Source of the DNA: CAYOUV01 sp963790075
GTDB lineage: Bacteria; Chloroflexota; Anaerolineae; Anaerolineales; Villigracilaceae
DNA length: 64,000 nt
Direction: 5' to 3'
Assembly: GCA_963790075.1 (NCBI GenBank)
Contig: CAWBNG010000003.1
Span: 434,001-498,000, forward strand
The notes under the pieces were generated by a model. It was not told the origin of the DNA and made no database searches. It saw only the letters and a program-made list of their open reading frames with translations. Of this stretch, positions 25,350 to 34,228 are shown piece after piece. Position 1 is the first letter of the stretch, and each line of letters opens with the position of its first letter. The position numbers were made by a program, and so were the translations under genes.

Positions 25350-26273
25350 TTACTTCTTACCCTTGACGAAATCCTCGATCATACTGGTAAATTCCATCGG
25401 GAAGATGTACTTGGTCGACGGGCTGGCACCTACGTTCTTCAAGGTTTCAAAGTATTGTAAGGTCATGGTCTTCTGATCGATCGCCTTGGCGGAAGCAAAT
25501 ATCTTATCCAGCGCAGCCGCAAATCCTTCGGCTTTTAATTCCTGAGCCTTGCGTGCACCTTCGGCATCCAAAATGGCTGCCTGTTTTGAGCCCTCCGCCT
25601 TCAAGATAGCGGATTGCTTTTCCCCTTGGGCAACATTGATGGCCGCCTCACGCGTACCGGTGGATTCGGTCACCACAGCGCGGCGGATACGTTCGGCCGA
25701 CATCTGTCGGTTCATCGCTTCCTGAACTTCGCGCGGCGGGATGATCTCACGGATTTCGACGTTGGTTACCTTTACGCCCCAGCGCTCGGTAACTTCATCC
25801 AAGCGGGTACGCAGCATGGTGTTGATGTGCTCGCGCTCGGAAAGAACATCGTCGAGGGGGATGCCGCCGATGACTGCGCGCAGTGTGGTAGTCGCCATCC
25901 CCTGGGCAGCTACCTCGAAGTTGCCAACCTGCAGCACCGATTCGGTTGGGTCGAGCACCTTGTAGTACCAGATGAAATCAATCGAGATCGGCGCGTTGTC
26001 TTTGGTGATCGAGGTTTGGTGCGGGATTTCGCGCACTTGTTCGCGCAAGTCCACTCTGACGGCCCGATCGACGATCGGGATCAGGAAGATCAAGCCCGGA
26101 CCCTTTTGGCCGATACAGCGACCCAGGCGAAAGACTACCAAACGCTGATACTCTGGCACGATCCGGATCGCATTGGCGATAAAGATCACCGCGATCGCCA
26201 AAATCCCGCCTACCAGGCACAGTAGAGTCCCGCCGAATCCGGCGACCGATTGAGCAAGTGGTGAATAAAACAT
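25350..26273 (-). CDS. Slipin/stomatin-like SPFH protein
   Basis: 307 residues: one N-terminal membrane segment (about 10-35), then the SPFH domain (ERVV-type VVFRLGRCIGQKGPGLIFLIPIVD, DLREQVREIPHQTSITKDN) and a long Ala/Glu/Lys-rich coiled coil (about 210-265). Such proteins form oligomeric cages in membrane microdomains. The gene for its usual partner, NfeD, lies 18 bases upstream on the same strand, which is the standard slipin-NfeD operon. Confidence 0.9.
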   Translation of the reverse strand: MFYSPLAQSVAGFGGTLLCLVGGILAIAVIFIANAIRIVPEYQRLVVFRLGRCIGQKGPGLIFLIPIVDRAVRVDLREQVREIPHQTSITKDNAPISIDFIWYYKVLDPTESVLQVGNFEVAAQGMATTTLRAVIGGIPLDDVLSEREHINTMLRTRLDEVTERWGVKVTNVEIREIIPPREVQEAMNRQMSAERIRRAVVTESTGTREAAINVAQGEKQSAILKAEGSKQAAILDAEGARKAQELKAEGFAAALDKIFASAKAIDQKTMTLQYFETLKNVGASPSTKYIFPMEFTSMIEDFVKGKK

Positions 26274-26291
26274 ACTAACCTCCTTTAGAAA

Positions 26292-26915
26292 TTAGGTGGA
26301 TGATTTCTCTTGATTATCTTTGGCAGTCTCTTTGGAGACTTCGAGGATAAATCCCTGACGACCGATCACGCGTACGGGAGTCCCGATCGGGATAGAAGTT
26401 TTGCTGCGAGCGGACCAGAGTTCCCCGGCCACTTGCACCGAGCCTTCCTCGTGGATGCGGGTTTTCGCCTCGCCGACTTGACCAATCAGGGTTGCGAGAT
26501 CATACATCGGCCGCGCATGAGCTGCTTGCAGCGTCTTACGAACAACGACCCACATGAAGCCTGCGTACAAAACCGAACTTACCAGAGCCAGGATCCAATT
26601 GACGGCCGGTCCGCCATTCTCATTCGTGAACAAAAAAATTGACCCAATCACCAGCCCGAGAATGGACAGGGCCAGGAAAATTTCAGGTTTGGGCTTGCGC
26701 AGGGCATAAATAAAGGGCAGGGTACTCAAGGCCAGGATGATCAGGGCCCACAAATTAATTGAGAGATAGTAAACCGCATATCCGGCCAATACCAAACAAA
26801 AAAGTGCCCCCAATTCTAGCAAGCCGGTGCCTGGCGCGACAACCGCCAACATGCCAAGCAGGAGGCCAAGCAGCAGTAACAAGTAAGCCAGATTAGGATC
26901 CAGCAGGATATTCAT
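26292..26915 (-). CDS. NfeD-like membrane protein
   Basis: 207 residues from ATG 26915, preceded by GGAGGTCGCA; a start five codons earlier is unlikely. Four or five hydrophobic helices (about 10-125) lead to a C-terminal OB-fold domain (GQVGEAKTRIHEEGSVQVAGELWSA, PIGTPVRVIG), the hallmark of NfeD. This is the short form without the ClpP-like protease domain. It works with the SPFH protein encoded just downstream in membrane-domain organisation. Confidence 0.85.
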   Translation of the reverse strand: MNILLDPNLAYLLLLLGLLLGMLAVVAPGTGLLELGALFCLVLAGYAVYYLSINLWALIILALSTLPFIYALRKPKPEIFLALSILGLVIGSIFLFTNENGGPAVNWILALVSSVLYAGFMWVVVRKTLQAAHARPMYDLATLIGQVGEAKTRIHEEGSVQVAGELWSARSKTSIPIGTPVRVIGRQGFILEVSKETAKDNQEKSST

Positions 26916-27027
26916 TGCGACCTCCGTCACAAATTACAAATCCATTATACATCAGCTTTCTCTGGCAGCCGATTGTGACGTTGTATAATAGGCTGGCTCT
27001 TGAAATTTCCTCCTGCAAGGAGTTCCA

Positions 27028-28332
27028 GTGAACTTTGAAAAAATTTGCGTTCTGGGCCTTGGTTATATCGGCTTGCCGACGGCCAGCACTTTCGCAACAC
27101 ATGGCGTACAAGTCATCGGCGTGGATGTCAACCAAAAGATCGTCGAAACTTTACGCAACGGTGGACTGCACATCCACGAACCAGGCTTGCGGGCAGTGGT
27201 CGCAGCGGCGCTCAAATCGGGCAAATTGCACGTCTCGACCCAACCCGAGCCAGCCGAGGCTTTCATCATCGCAGTTCCCACCCCGTTCTACCATGACCGG
27301 CAGGGCGAACATAACGGACGACCTTACAAATTGGCCGACATGCGCGCCGTGACTTCGGCTGCCGAGGCTATCGTACCCGTCCTGCGCAAAGGCAACCTGG
27401 TGGTGCTCGAATCGACTTCCCCCCCACGCACCACGATCGACCTGGTAGCACCCATCCTGGAGAAATCCGGACTGAAGGCCGGCGTGGACTTTCACCTGGC
27501 CTACTCGCCCGAGCGCGTGCTGCCCGGACAAATCCTGCGTGAATTGATCGAAAACGCGCGCGTCATCGGCGGTGTGACGCCCGAATCTGCCCAGGCAGGC
27601 GCGGACCTGTACGCAATCTTCGTCAAAGGCGAAATCTTCCAGACCGACGCGACCACGGCCGAGATGGTCAAACTGATGGAAAATACCTATCGCGATGTCA
27701 ACATTGCCATTGCCAACGAGTTCTCCCGTCTGGCTGAACGCTTCGGTGTGGACGTATGGGAAGCCATCCGCCTGGCTAATCGTCACCCGCGCGTCAAAAT
27801 CCTCACGCCCGGTCCCGGCGTGGGCGGACACTGCATCAGCGTCGATCCGTGGTTCCTGGTCGAGACCGCACCCGAGTTGACACCGCTGATCTACACCTCG
27901 CGGCAAGTCAATGACTCGCAACCGGCTTTTGTGATCGAATTGATCAGGAAAGCTGTTGGCAGCCTGAAAGGCAAAAAAATCGCCGCCCTCGGTCTGGCCT
28001 ACAAACCAGATGTGGATGACCTGCGCGAAAGTCCGGCTGTGGAAGTAGTGCACCTGCTTCAGGGTGAAGGCGCGATCGTCACAGCCTACGAACCATTTAA
28101 GCCAGAGGCGGACCTGCCCGGTATCCGGGCAGTTACCACGCTCGAGGAGGCTGTGTCTGACGCGCAGGTTATCTTGCTGCTGGTGCAGCACACCGACCTG
28201 TGCAAGAAGAGCGCAGTCGAATATGCTGGAATATCGTCCGCACGGATCGCAATCGACACGGTCAACGGTTGGAAATCAGAAGAGTGGCAAAAAGCCGGAT
28301 TTCAGTTATTTCGGCTGGGTGTCAACAAGTAG
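27028..28332 (+). CDS. wecC: UDP-N-acetyl-D-mannosamine dehydrogenase
   Basis: 434 residues, starting with GTG behind AAGGAGTTCCA. The N-terminal NAD fold GLGYIGLPTA, the UDP-sugar dehydrogenase core (STSPPRTT, LAYSPERVLPG) and the catalytic Cys in GPGVGGHCISVDPWF are all present. The C-terminal domain has GLAYKPDVDDLRESPA. It oxidises UDP-ManNAc to UDP-ManNAcA for surface polysaccharide. The epimerase that makes its substrate is the next gene, 9 bases away. Confidence 0.9.
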   Translation: MNFEKICVLGLGYIGLPTASTFATHGVQVIGVDVNQKIVETLRNGGLHIHEPGLRAVVAAALKSGKLHVSTQPEPAEAFIIAVPTPFYHDRQGEHNGRPYKLADMRAVTSAAEAIVPVLRKGNLVVLESTSPPRTTIDLVAPILEKSGLKAGVDFHLAYSPERVLPGQILRELIENARVIGGVTPESAQAGADLYAIFVKGEIFQTDATTAEMVKLMENTYRDVNIAIANEFSRLAERFGVDVWEAIRLANRHPRVKILTPGPGVGGHCISVDPWFLVETAPELTPLIYTSRQVNDSQPAFVIELIRKAVGSLKGKKIAALGLAYKPDVDDLRESPAVEVVHLLQGEGAIVTAYEPFKPEADLPGIRAVTTLEEAVSDAQVILLLVQHTDLCKKSAVEYAGISSARIAIDTVNGWKSEEWQKAGFQLFRLGVNK

Positions 28333-28341
28333 AGCGCCGCG

Positions 28342-29454
28342 ATGACTTTGCGTGTCCTTTCAGTTTTTGGTACCCGTCCCGAGGCAGTCAAGATGGCGCC
28401 GGTCGTCAGGCAACTGGCACAAACACCTGGCATCGAAGCGCTGGTCTGCGTCACGGCTCAACACCGCCAGATGCTGGACCAGGTGCTGGACCTGTTCCAG
28501 ATCAAACCGAACGTGGACTTGAATCTGATGCGCGAGAACCAATCCCTGGCTGAATTGAGCGCGGCCATCTTTTCGGGCCTGGATCCAGTGCTAACTGACC
28601 TACAACCGGATTGGGTCCTGGTTCAGGGCGACACAACCACCGTCATGATTACTGCCTTATTGGCTTATTACCGACGCTTGCACGTGGGACACGTGGAAGC
28701 CGGATTGCGCACACACGACAAATGGCAGCCCTTCCCCGAAGAGATCAACCGCCGGGTCGCCGGCGTGACTGCCGACCTGCATTTCGCGCCGACCGCATGG
28801 GCACGCCAGAACCTGCTGCGCGAGGGCATCCCGGACGAGATCATCAAAGTGACCGGCAATCCGGTGATCGATGCCCTGCACTTCGTCTCTTCGCAGCCGA
28901 TGCCAACCGAGATCCAAGAATTGATCGCAAAACTAAAGATCGAGGCTGGAAAGCGTTTGGTGCTGGTCACGGCTCACCGCCGCGAGAACTTCGGACAGCC
29001 GCTTGAAGACATTTGCCAAGCGCTAAAAACCTTGGCCGAGCGCGGGGACATCGAAATCGTCTATCCGGTACATCTCAATCCCAACGTGCAAGAGCCAGTC
29101 TATCGTCTGCTCAACGACCTGCCACACATCACCCTGCTGCCACCGATGGATTATCTGCCGCTGGTGCATTTGATGAAACGCTCGTTCATAATCCTGACCG
29201 ATTCAGGCGGTATTCAGGAAGAAGCCCCGGCTTTTGGTGTGCCAGTGCTGGTGCTGCGCGAAGTGACCGAACGCCCGGAGGGCGTGGAAGCCGGCACACT
29301 CAAACTGGTTGGGACGGACACCCAAAAGATCATATCCGAAGCCACGCGGTTGTTGGACGATCCTCAAGCGCGGGCCTCCATGGCGAAAGCAGCCAATCCT
29401 TTTGGGGACGGACATGCAGCGGAACGCATTGTCGAAGCCCTCATTGCAATTTAA
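28342..29454 (+). CDS. wecB: UDP-N-acetylglucosamine 2-epimerase (non-hydrolysing)
   Basis: 370 residues with the usual start VLSVFGTRPEAVKMAPVV, the active-site regions HVEAGLRT and TAHRRENFG, and the C-terminal LTDSGGIQEEAPAFG that binds UDP. It interconverts UDP-GlcNAc and UDP-ManNAc. Together with wecC it forms a two-gene operon for UDP-ManNAcA. No glycosyltransferase lies beside it. Confidence 0.93.
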   Translation: MTLRVLSVFGTRPEAVKMAPVVRQLAQTPGIEALVCVTAQHRQMLDQVLDLFQIKPNVDLNLMRENQSLAELSAAIFSGLDPVLTDLQPDWVLVQGDTTTVMITALLAYYRRLHVGHVEAGLRTHDKWQPFPEEINRRVAGVTADLHFAPTAWARQNLLREGIPDEIIKVTGNPVIDALHFVSSQPMPTEIQELIAKLKIEAGKRLVLVTAHRRENFGQPLEDICQALKTLAERGDIEIVYPVHLNPNVQEPVYRLLNDLPHITLLPPMDYLPLVHLMKRSFIILTDSGGIQEEAPAFGVPVLVLREVTERPEGVEAGTLKLVGTDTQKIISEATRLLDDPQARASMAKAANPFGDGHAAERIVEALIAI

Positions 29455-29509
29455 TTGCCTTATTTCTTTGTAATGTTTCCCCAACGATTATGTATGTATA
29501 ATGTGGTTT

Positions 29510-30466
29510 GTGAAACCTATACGAAGACTGTTGGTCATTTTTCTGACTCTAAGTCTAATGACGATCACTTGGATGCCGGCCCAAGCCCAATCCACGTCAT
29601 ATGAGTATTTCGATGAAACCGGTCACAACCTGACGGGGGATTTCCTGGAATTCTATCGTAATCTTTCCGAGCCGGAATTTATATTTGGTTATCCCCTCAC
29701 TGAGCAGATCATCGGCAAGGATGGCAGGACCGTCCAGTATTTTCAACGAGCGCGCTTCGAACTGGACCCGAGTCAGCCGGAGGGAAAGCGCGTGCACCTG
29801 ACCCCACTGGGACGTGCTGCTGATACAAACCTCACGAGCGACCAGATCGACGCCTACAACCCCAACGCCTGCCGCTACTACTCCGAGACCGGTTACCCAA
29901 TCTGCTTTGCATTCCTGGATTTTTTTGATAAATATGGCGGAATTGCCGCTTTTGGATACCCAATCTCCAGCTTTATGTACCGGGATGGCCTGATCGTCCA
30001 ATATTTCGAGAACGCGCGTTTTGAATGGCGCCCGTCGAATCCAAGCGGCCAACTGGTAAGTCTGACCGACTTGGGCAGTTTCTTCTTTGAGGAGCAGCAC
30101 GAAGATCCAGCGTTCAAAATGCGTGCCAAACCACTGGACAATACCATTCAGCCTCGGGTGCTTTCGCTGATTTCGCATGCTTTCCCCGGGAAAGCCATGG
30201 CACTCAGTTCAGACCAGCAAACCATTTATATCATCGTGCAGGATCAAACCTTGCTGCCGGTCGCGAACGCGACAGTCGCAGCAACCATTACCTGGCCATC
30301 GGGAGCTCAAGAATTATTTGCTGGCATCACCGATGCTCATGGGGTGGCCACCTTACCAATCGCTTTCACCAATCAACCCTTCGGCAGTCTGATCCACATC
30401 GCGGTCAGGGTCAATTCTCAAGGATTGACAGCCAGCACAACCACTTCCTTCCGCATCTGGCATTGA
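29510..30466 (+). CDS. Secreted protein with two FGYP/VQYF repeats
   Basis: 318 residues from GTG 29510; an in-frame ATG at 29501 overlaps a TATAAT box (29497-29502), so the GTG, which falls at the expected transcription start, is preferred and the mRNA may be leaderless. A signal peptide (KPIRRLLVIFLTLSL, cut after PAQAQ) leads to two copies of a module: Y-F-D/S-E-T-G-H/Y, a helix, FGYP, then (T)VQYF-x-RARFE. A C-terminal Ig-like domain (about 215-318) follows. This module occurs in many extracellular Chloroflexi proteins; its role is unknown. It follows wecBC. Confidence 0.7.
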   Translation: MKPIRRLLVIFLTLSLMTITWMPAQAQSTSYEYFDETGHNLTGDFLEFYRNLSEPEFIFGYPLTEQIIGKDGRTVQYFQRARFELDPSQPEGKRVHLTPLGRAADTNLTSDQIDAYNPNACRYYSETGYPICFAFLDFFDKYGGIAAFGYPISSFMYRDGLIVQYFENARFEWRPSNPSGQLVSLTDLGSFFFEEQHEDPAFKMRAKPLDNTIQPRVLSLISHAFPGKAMALSSDQQTIYIIVQDQTLLPVANATVAATITWPSGAQELFAGITDAHGVATLPIAFTNQPFGSLIHIAVRVNSQGLTASTTTSFRIWH

Positions 30467-30472
30467 TCAATT

Positions 30473-31156
30473 TCACAACAGGTCATTTAAATTAAAGACT
30501 GGCCCAGCTTTGCAGGCCAGTTTATAACCACGCCTGACAGTCACGGCACAGATGCCGCATTCAGCCATCCCACCGCAGGGCATGGACGTATGGATGAAAG
30601 CTTGGGCAACCGGGCGAAGCGGCGCATCATAATCAAGTCCGAGCCGTTCGCGTAACCCCGGCAGTTGCTCAGGGCGGAGGTCGAGTGCCAGGTAATCCGC
30701 CCAGGCTAAGACCTCCGGCAATGCCGCCAGCGGGTGGACTTCCACTTCGGCAGGCAGTTCTGACGGGAGATGGTCACTGACCAACGACACGGAAGCCTCC
30801 CGTTCCATCCCGGCAAACAATAAGGGCAGCAAACGAGCGGAAGATTCGCCCAGAGCAACCAGAGCGATATTTTTCACAGATTGAGGCATTTGGAAACCAT
30901 GACCAAGAGGTCCACGCAGGGAAAGACGGGTGCCAGGCGGCCAGCCTCGCGGCCAGGCAGCGGACGCGAGAAATCCTCTCGGGCAGGGACCGGTATTGAA
31001 AAGGGGAACCGGTAGCAGAGAATTCGAATCTTCAGGCGTATACGCCAGCAGGTATTGTCCGGGTGCGGGGATTAATTCTGACGGGCAGGCAATCCGCGCA
31101 GCAGCGCGATCCTGATCCAGATAGACTTCGAGCACTTCCCCAACGGCCTGTCCCAT
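30473..31156 (-). CDS. PyrK-like iron-sulfur protein, degenerate
   Basis: 227 residues. The C-terminus carries the 2Fe-2S binding pattern of dihydroorotate dehydrogenase electron-transfer subunits: PCGGMAECGICAV and LACKAGPVF, with four Cys. The N-terminal part has a ferredoxin-reductase-like beta barrel (APGQYLLAY), but the usual FAD motif (RPxS) is not evident, and the NAD-binding glycine loop reads ALGESSARLL. It may be an electron-transfer protein that lost one cofactor. No pyrD is adjacent. It converges on the secreted-protein gene with only six bases between. Confidence 0.7.
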   Translation of the reverse strand: MGQAVGEVLEVYLDQDRAAARIACPSELIPAPGQYLLAYTPEDSNSLLPVPLFNTGPCPRGFLASAAWPRGWPPGTRLSLRGPLGHGFQMPQSVKNIALVALGESSARLLPLLFAGMEREASVSLVSDHLPSELPAEVEVHPLAALPEVLAWADYLALDLRPEQLPGLRERLGLDYDAPLRPVAQAFIHTSMPCGGMAECGICAVTVRRGYKLACKAGPVFNLNDLL

Positions 31157-31249
31157 AGCCGCATGCTATCATGCTTTGAGCGGGCAGACAAGACGCAAGC
31201 CGGATGCGGTTATAATTTATTCAACCATTGGTAAATTTCTGGAGGAGAA

Positions 31250-32281
31250 ATGAACATTGCTAGTTTACTTCAAGGGGTAGCCTCGGTTTCGTGGCTGGCG
31301 GTCGTTGGCGTGATTGCGCTGCTGATTGTGCGCGCTTCGCGTCAGCAAGGCACGAAAGGATTTGGCTCACTACTGATCGGTGTGCTGGTTCTTGCCATCC
31401 TGATGACCACAGTTGGCGCAGGGCTGGTTTTCCTGCAGCCCGAAGAACGAGGTGTGGTCATCTCAGCCTTCGCGCCCAAAGGCTATCGAGAGCAGGCCCT
31501 GCAGCCCGGCCTGCGTTGGGTAATCCCATTTGCTGAGACGGTGGTTAAATACCCCATCTCCAAGCAAACCTATACGATGTCGATTGCACCGTCCGAGGGA
31601 CAGATATTCGGTGATGACTCGGTCACAGCCCGCACGCAAGATGGCCAGGAAATCTTCGTGGATGCCTCGGTAATTTTTGCGGTCAATCCTGCAAATGTAA
31701 TCGATATTCATATTGCCTGGCAAGATCGCTATGACGTGGACCTGGTTCGCCCAGTATCACGTGGCATCATCCGCGACGCTGTCTCGCAATACCGCGTGGA
31801 AGAGGTCGTCAGTTCCAAGCGCTTTGACATGACCAAGCAGATCCGAGCAAATCTAGAGAAAAAACTCGCCGATAACGGTCTGCTCCTGATCGACTTCGTT
31901 CTGCGCAACATCACCTTCTCGGATGAGTATGCCAATTCAGTCGAACAAAAGCAGATCGCTGAACAGCAGGCGCTCCAGGCAAAGTTTGTAGTTGAATCCA
32001 AGAAGCAGGAAGCTGAGCAAGCCCGTCAGGTGGCGCAAGGCAAGGCTGATGCGGTCGTGATTGCGTCCAAAGGCGATGCCGAGGCACGCCTGATCCAGGC
32101 TGAAGCGGAAGCCAAAGCGCTCAAGTTGATCGCCGACGTGGTCAAGGACAATCCTGCGCTCCTGCAATACGAGTACATATCGCAGTTATCACCAAACATT
32201 CAGGTCATGCTGCTGCCAAACAACGCACCATTTATTCTTCCGTTGCCGAACACGAACAATCCATTGACCACTCCGCAATAA
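31250..32281 (+). CDS. Prohibitin-type SPFH protein
   Basis: 343 residues with two N-terminal hydrophobic segments (about 12-30 and 38-60), an SPFH domain (PEERGVVISAFAPKGYREQALQPGLRWVIPF, then DGQEIFVDASVIFAV) and a coiled coil rich in Ala, Glu, Lys and Gln (about 225-300). The start ATG has GGAGGAGAA in front, and a TATAAT lies at 31211-31216. It should form a membrane scaffold. A strong terminator follows the stop. Confidence 0.88.
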   Translation: MNIASLLQGVASVSWLAVVGVIALLIVRASRQQGTKGFGSLLIGVLVLAILMTTVGAGLVFLQPEERGVVISAFAPKGYREQALQPGLRWVIPFAETVVKYPISKQTYTMSIAPSEGQIFGDDSVTARTQDGQEIFVDASVIFAVNPANVIDIHIAWQDRYDVDLVRPVSRGIIRDAVSQYRVEEVVSSKRFDMTKQIRANLEKKLADNGLLLIDFVLRNITFSDEYANSVEQKQIAEQQALQAKFVVESKKQEAEQARQVAQGKADAVVIASKGDAEARLIQAEAEAKALKLIADVVKDNPALLQYEYISQLSPNIQVMLLPNNAPFILPLPNTNNPLTTPQ

Positions 32282-32294
32282 ATATTGCGCTCCC

Positions 32295-32323
32295 GGGGCG
32301 GCAGGATTGCCGCCCCATTTTTT
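32295..32323 (+). terminator. Intrinsic terminator before selD
   Basis: GGGGCGGCA (32295-32303) pairs with TGCCGCCCC (32308-32316), followed by ATTTTTT. The ribosome binding site of selD comes right after the T run. Confidence 0.85.
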
Positions 32324-32332
32324 AAGGTGAAG

Positions 32333-33400
32333 ATGGCTCAAGAACACAAACCATCCGGAAAACAAATACGGCTGACGACCCTGTCGTCGTGCGCAGGTTG
32401 AGCGTCTAAACTAAGCGCGGAAGCGCTGGCGCAGGTTCTGCGCCCGGTTAAAACCCTGTTCAAGCCGGAGGCTTACCCCGAGTTGTTAGTCGGACTCGAG
32501 GGTCCGGATGATGCTGCCGTGTGGCGCATCGACGATGAGCGCGCCCTGGTTGTGACGACTGACTTCTTCACACCGGTGGTGGACACGCCTTATGAGTACG
32601 GCGCGATCGCAGCTGCCAACAGCTTGTCCGATGTCTACGCCATGGGTGGACAGCCATTCCTGGCGCTGAACATAGCCGCCCTGCCCCCGGATCTGCCAAT
32701 CGAATTGGGGAGTGAAATCCTGCGCGGTGGTGCAGAAAAAGCCCGGGAGGCGGGAGTGGTAATCGCCGGCGGGCACACGGTCCAGGACAAGGAGCCCAAA
32801 TACGGCCTGGTCGTAATAGGCTTCGTCCACCCGCAAAAAATGCTGACCAAGAGCGGTGCCCGTCCCGATGACATTTTAGTGCTGACCAAACCGCTCGGCT
32901 TTGGCACCACCACAACCGCCATCAAACAGGAAAAAGCCTCCGAGGCTGACATTCGGGAAGTGATCGATTGGATGGCGCGCCTGAACAAATCCGCCGGGGA
33001 ATTGGCACTCGAATTCGGCTTGCGGGGTGGAACGGACGTCACCGGTTTCAGCCTGCTCGGCCACGGGTACGAGTTAGCCGCCGCATCCGGTGTTGGTTTG
33101 CGCTTCAATTACGCAAAAATCCCTTTTATCTCCGGTGCCCGCAAACACGCCGAAGCCTGGACCTTCCCCGGCGGAGCTTCAGATAACCGTCTGTATTTCG
33201 GGCCACAGGTACGCTTTGCATCAAGCATCGATGAGGCGGGGCAGATGCTGCTCTTCGATCCGCAGACCAGCGGTGGTTTGCTGCTTTGCGTACCGCCTGA
33301 TAAGATCGATGGGTTCCTGTCTCGAGCGCGCGAAATCAACCAGCCGGCCTGGATGGTTGGCGAGGTTACTAAAGGACAGGGTATAGTGGTAAAGGAGTAA
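32333..33400 (+). CDS. selD: Selenide, water dikinase, itself a selenoprotein (in-frame UGA = Sec)
   Basis: 355 residues if the TGA at 32399-32401 is read as selenocysteine (residue 23). The start ATG 32333 has AAGGTGA in front. The N-terminus runs RLTTLSSCAGUASKLSAEAL, matching the SelD active-site pattern G-[C/U]-x-x-K with Sec23 and Lys26. After the TGA the same frame continues without a break into GPDDAAV, VTTDFFTPVVD, AIAAANSLSDVYAMGG and AGGHT, all typical of SelD. A hairpin fit for a bacterial SECIS lies 13 bases after the TGA. A start at 32483, after the TGA, would lose the catalytic residues. The enzyme makes selenophosphate for Sec and selenouridine. No selA, selB or tRNA-Sec is in the window. 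Confidence 0.9.
32402..32430 (+). promoter_or_regulatory. Candidate bacterial SECIS element in selD
   Basis: Just after the in-frame TGA (32399-32401), AGCGC (32414-32418) pairs with GCGCT (32423-32427) around a GGAA loop. The loop G lies about 18 bases after the TGA, inside the 16-37 base range used by bacterial SelB. Confidence 0.7.
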
Positions 33401-33404
33401 GCGC

Positions 33405-33551
33405 ATGTATCCACGCTTGGGTGTTGCCGAAGCGTTGCTCTCTTGTCTGATTGGGCTGATTGGCGTTGGCCTGCCAGTGACCATGCTGGTCCTGCTTTTC
33501 ATGATCTACAACAAGCTCAAAAGCATCGAAGAGACTCTCAAAAAAGAATGA
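33405..33551 (+). CDS. Small single-span membrane protein (48 residues)
   Basis: ATG at 33405 with AAAGGAG seven bases upstream, and a stop that overlaps the next ATG (ATGA). The peptide starts MYPRLGVAEALLSCLIGLIG, has one or two hydrophobic segments and ends in the charged tail KSIEETLKKE. The coupling to both neighbours and the strong ribosome binding site make it a real gene. No function recognised. Confidence 0.7.
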   Translation: MYPRLGVAEALLSCLIGLIGVGLPVTMLVLLFMIYNKLKSIEETLKKE

Positions 33552-34192
33552 CCTGGGACAGCCTATCCATCCCCTGGCAGGCCGCTCTGGAACAAGCCTG
33601 GGAGGCACATTGCGCGGGTGATTTGCCTATCGGAGCGGTCATCACCGGACCACAAGGCGAAATCCTTGCCCGGAGCCGCAATCGAATTTTTTCGGACCAG
33701 GCGCCCAGTGGTCAAATTGCCGGGGACACGCTCGCGCACGCCGAACTCAATGCGCTGCTGTCCCTGGAAGCCGACCAGCTGACCCGGCATGGCTGTACCT
33801 TGTATACCACGCTGGAACCCTGCCCCTTGTGCATGGGAGCCCTTTATATGTCCAGCGTACGCAAGCTGGCATACGCGGCGCGCGACCCGTGGGCTGGCAG
33901 CACCGACTTGCTGGGGAAGACCCCGTATTTGAGCCGCAAACCTGTCTCTGCCAGCGGACCGTCCGATCCACGCCTGGAGACCTTCATCATCGGCTGGCTG
34001 GTGGAAAGCGAATTAACCCAGCGCGGAGAGGAAGAACTGCAAAGCAATTTTATGCTCCGCTGGCAGGAAGTCTTGCCGCAGGGCGTCGTCTTAGGCATCA
34101 CTCTTTACCGTTCACAAGAATTGCGCCAAATGCAATCGGCCGGGTTGGAAATCTCGGAAATCATCGACCGGATTGTAAGTCGGGTAAAATAA
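33548..34192 (+). CDS. Zinc-dependent nucleoside/tRNA-type deaminase
   Basis: 214 residues from ATG 33548. The cytidine deaminase-like fold has its zinc and catalytic residues in THAELNALLS-type HAE and EPCPLCMGAL. Relatives include TadA, guanine deaminase and riboflavin deaminases. The extra C-terminal 70 residues set it apart from the roughly 150-residue TadA, so tRNA editing is not certain. Translationally coupled to the small membrane protein gene before it. Confidence 0.8.
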   Translation: MTWDSLSIPWQAALEQAWEAHCAGDLPIGAVITGPQGEILARSRNRIFSDQAPSGQIAGDTLAHAELNALLSLEADQLTRHGCTLYTTLEPCPLCMGALYMSSVRKLAYAARDPWAGSTDLLGKTPYLSRKPVSASGPSDPRLETFIIGWLVESELTQRGEEELQSNFMLRWQEVLPQGVVLGITLYRSQELRQMQSAGLEISEIIDRIVSRVK

Positions 34193-34228
34193 TTATGACG
34201 GAGGGAATTCCCCGCCAGGTTGGAGAAC

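Noticed and set aside
27151..28191. Minus-strand frame of 346 codons
   Set aside because: Antisense shadow of wecC; low-complexity Gly/Phe/Asp composition.
32483..33400. SelD starting at 32483 as a short protein
   Set aside because: It lacks the catalytic Cys/Sec and Lys and any start signal; the in-frame UGA model explains the upstream coding sequence.
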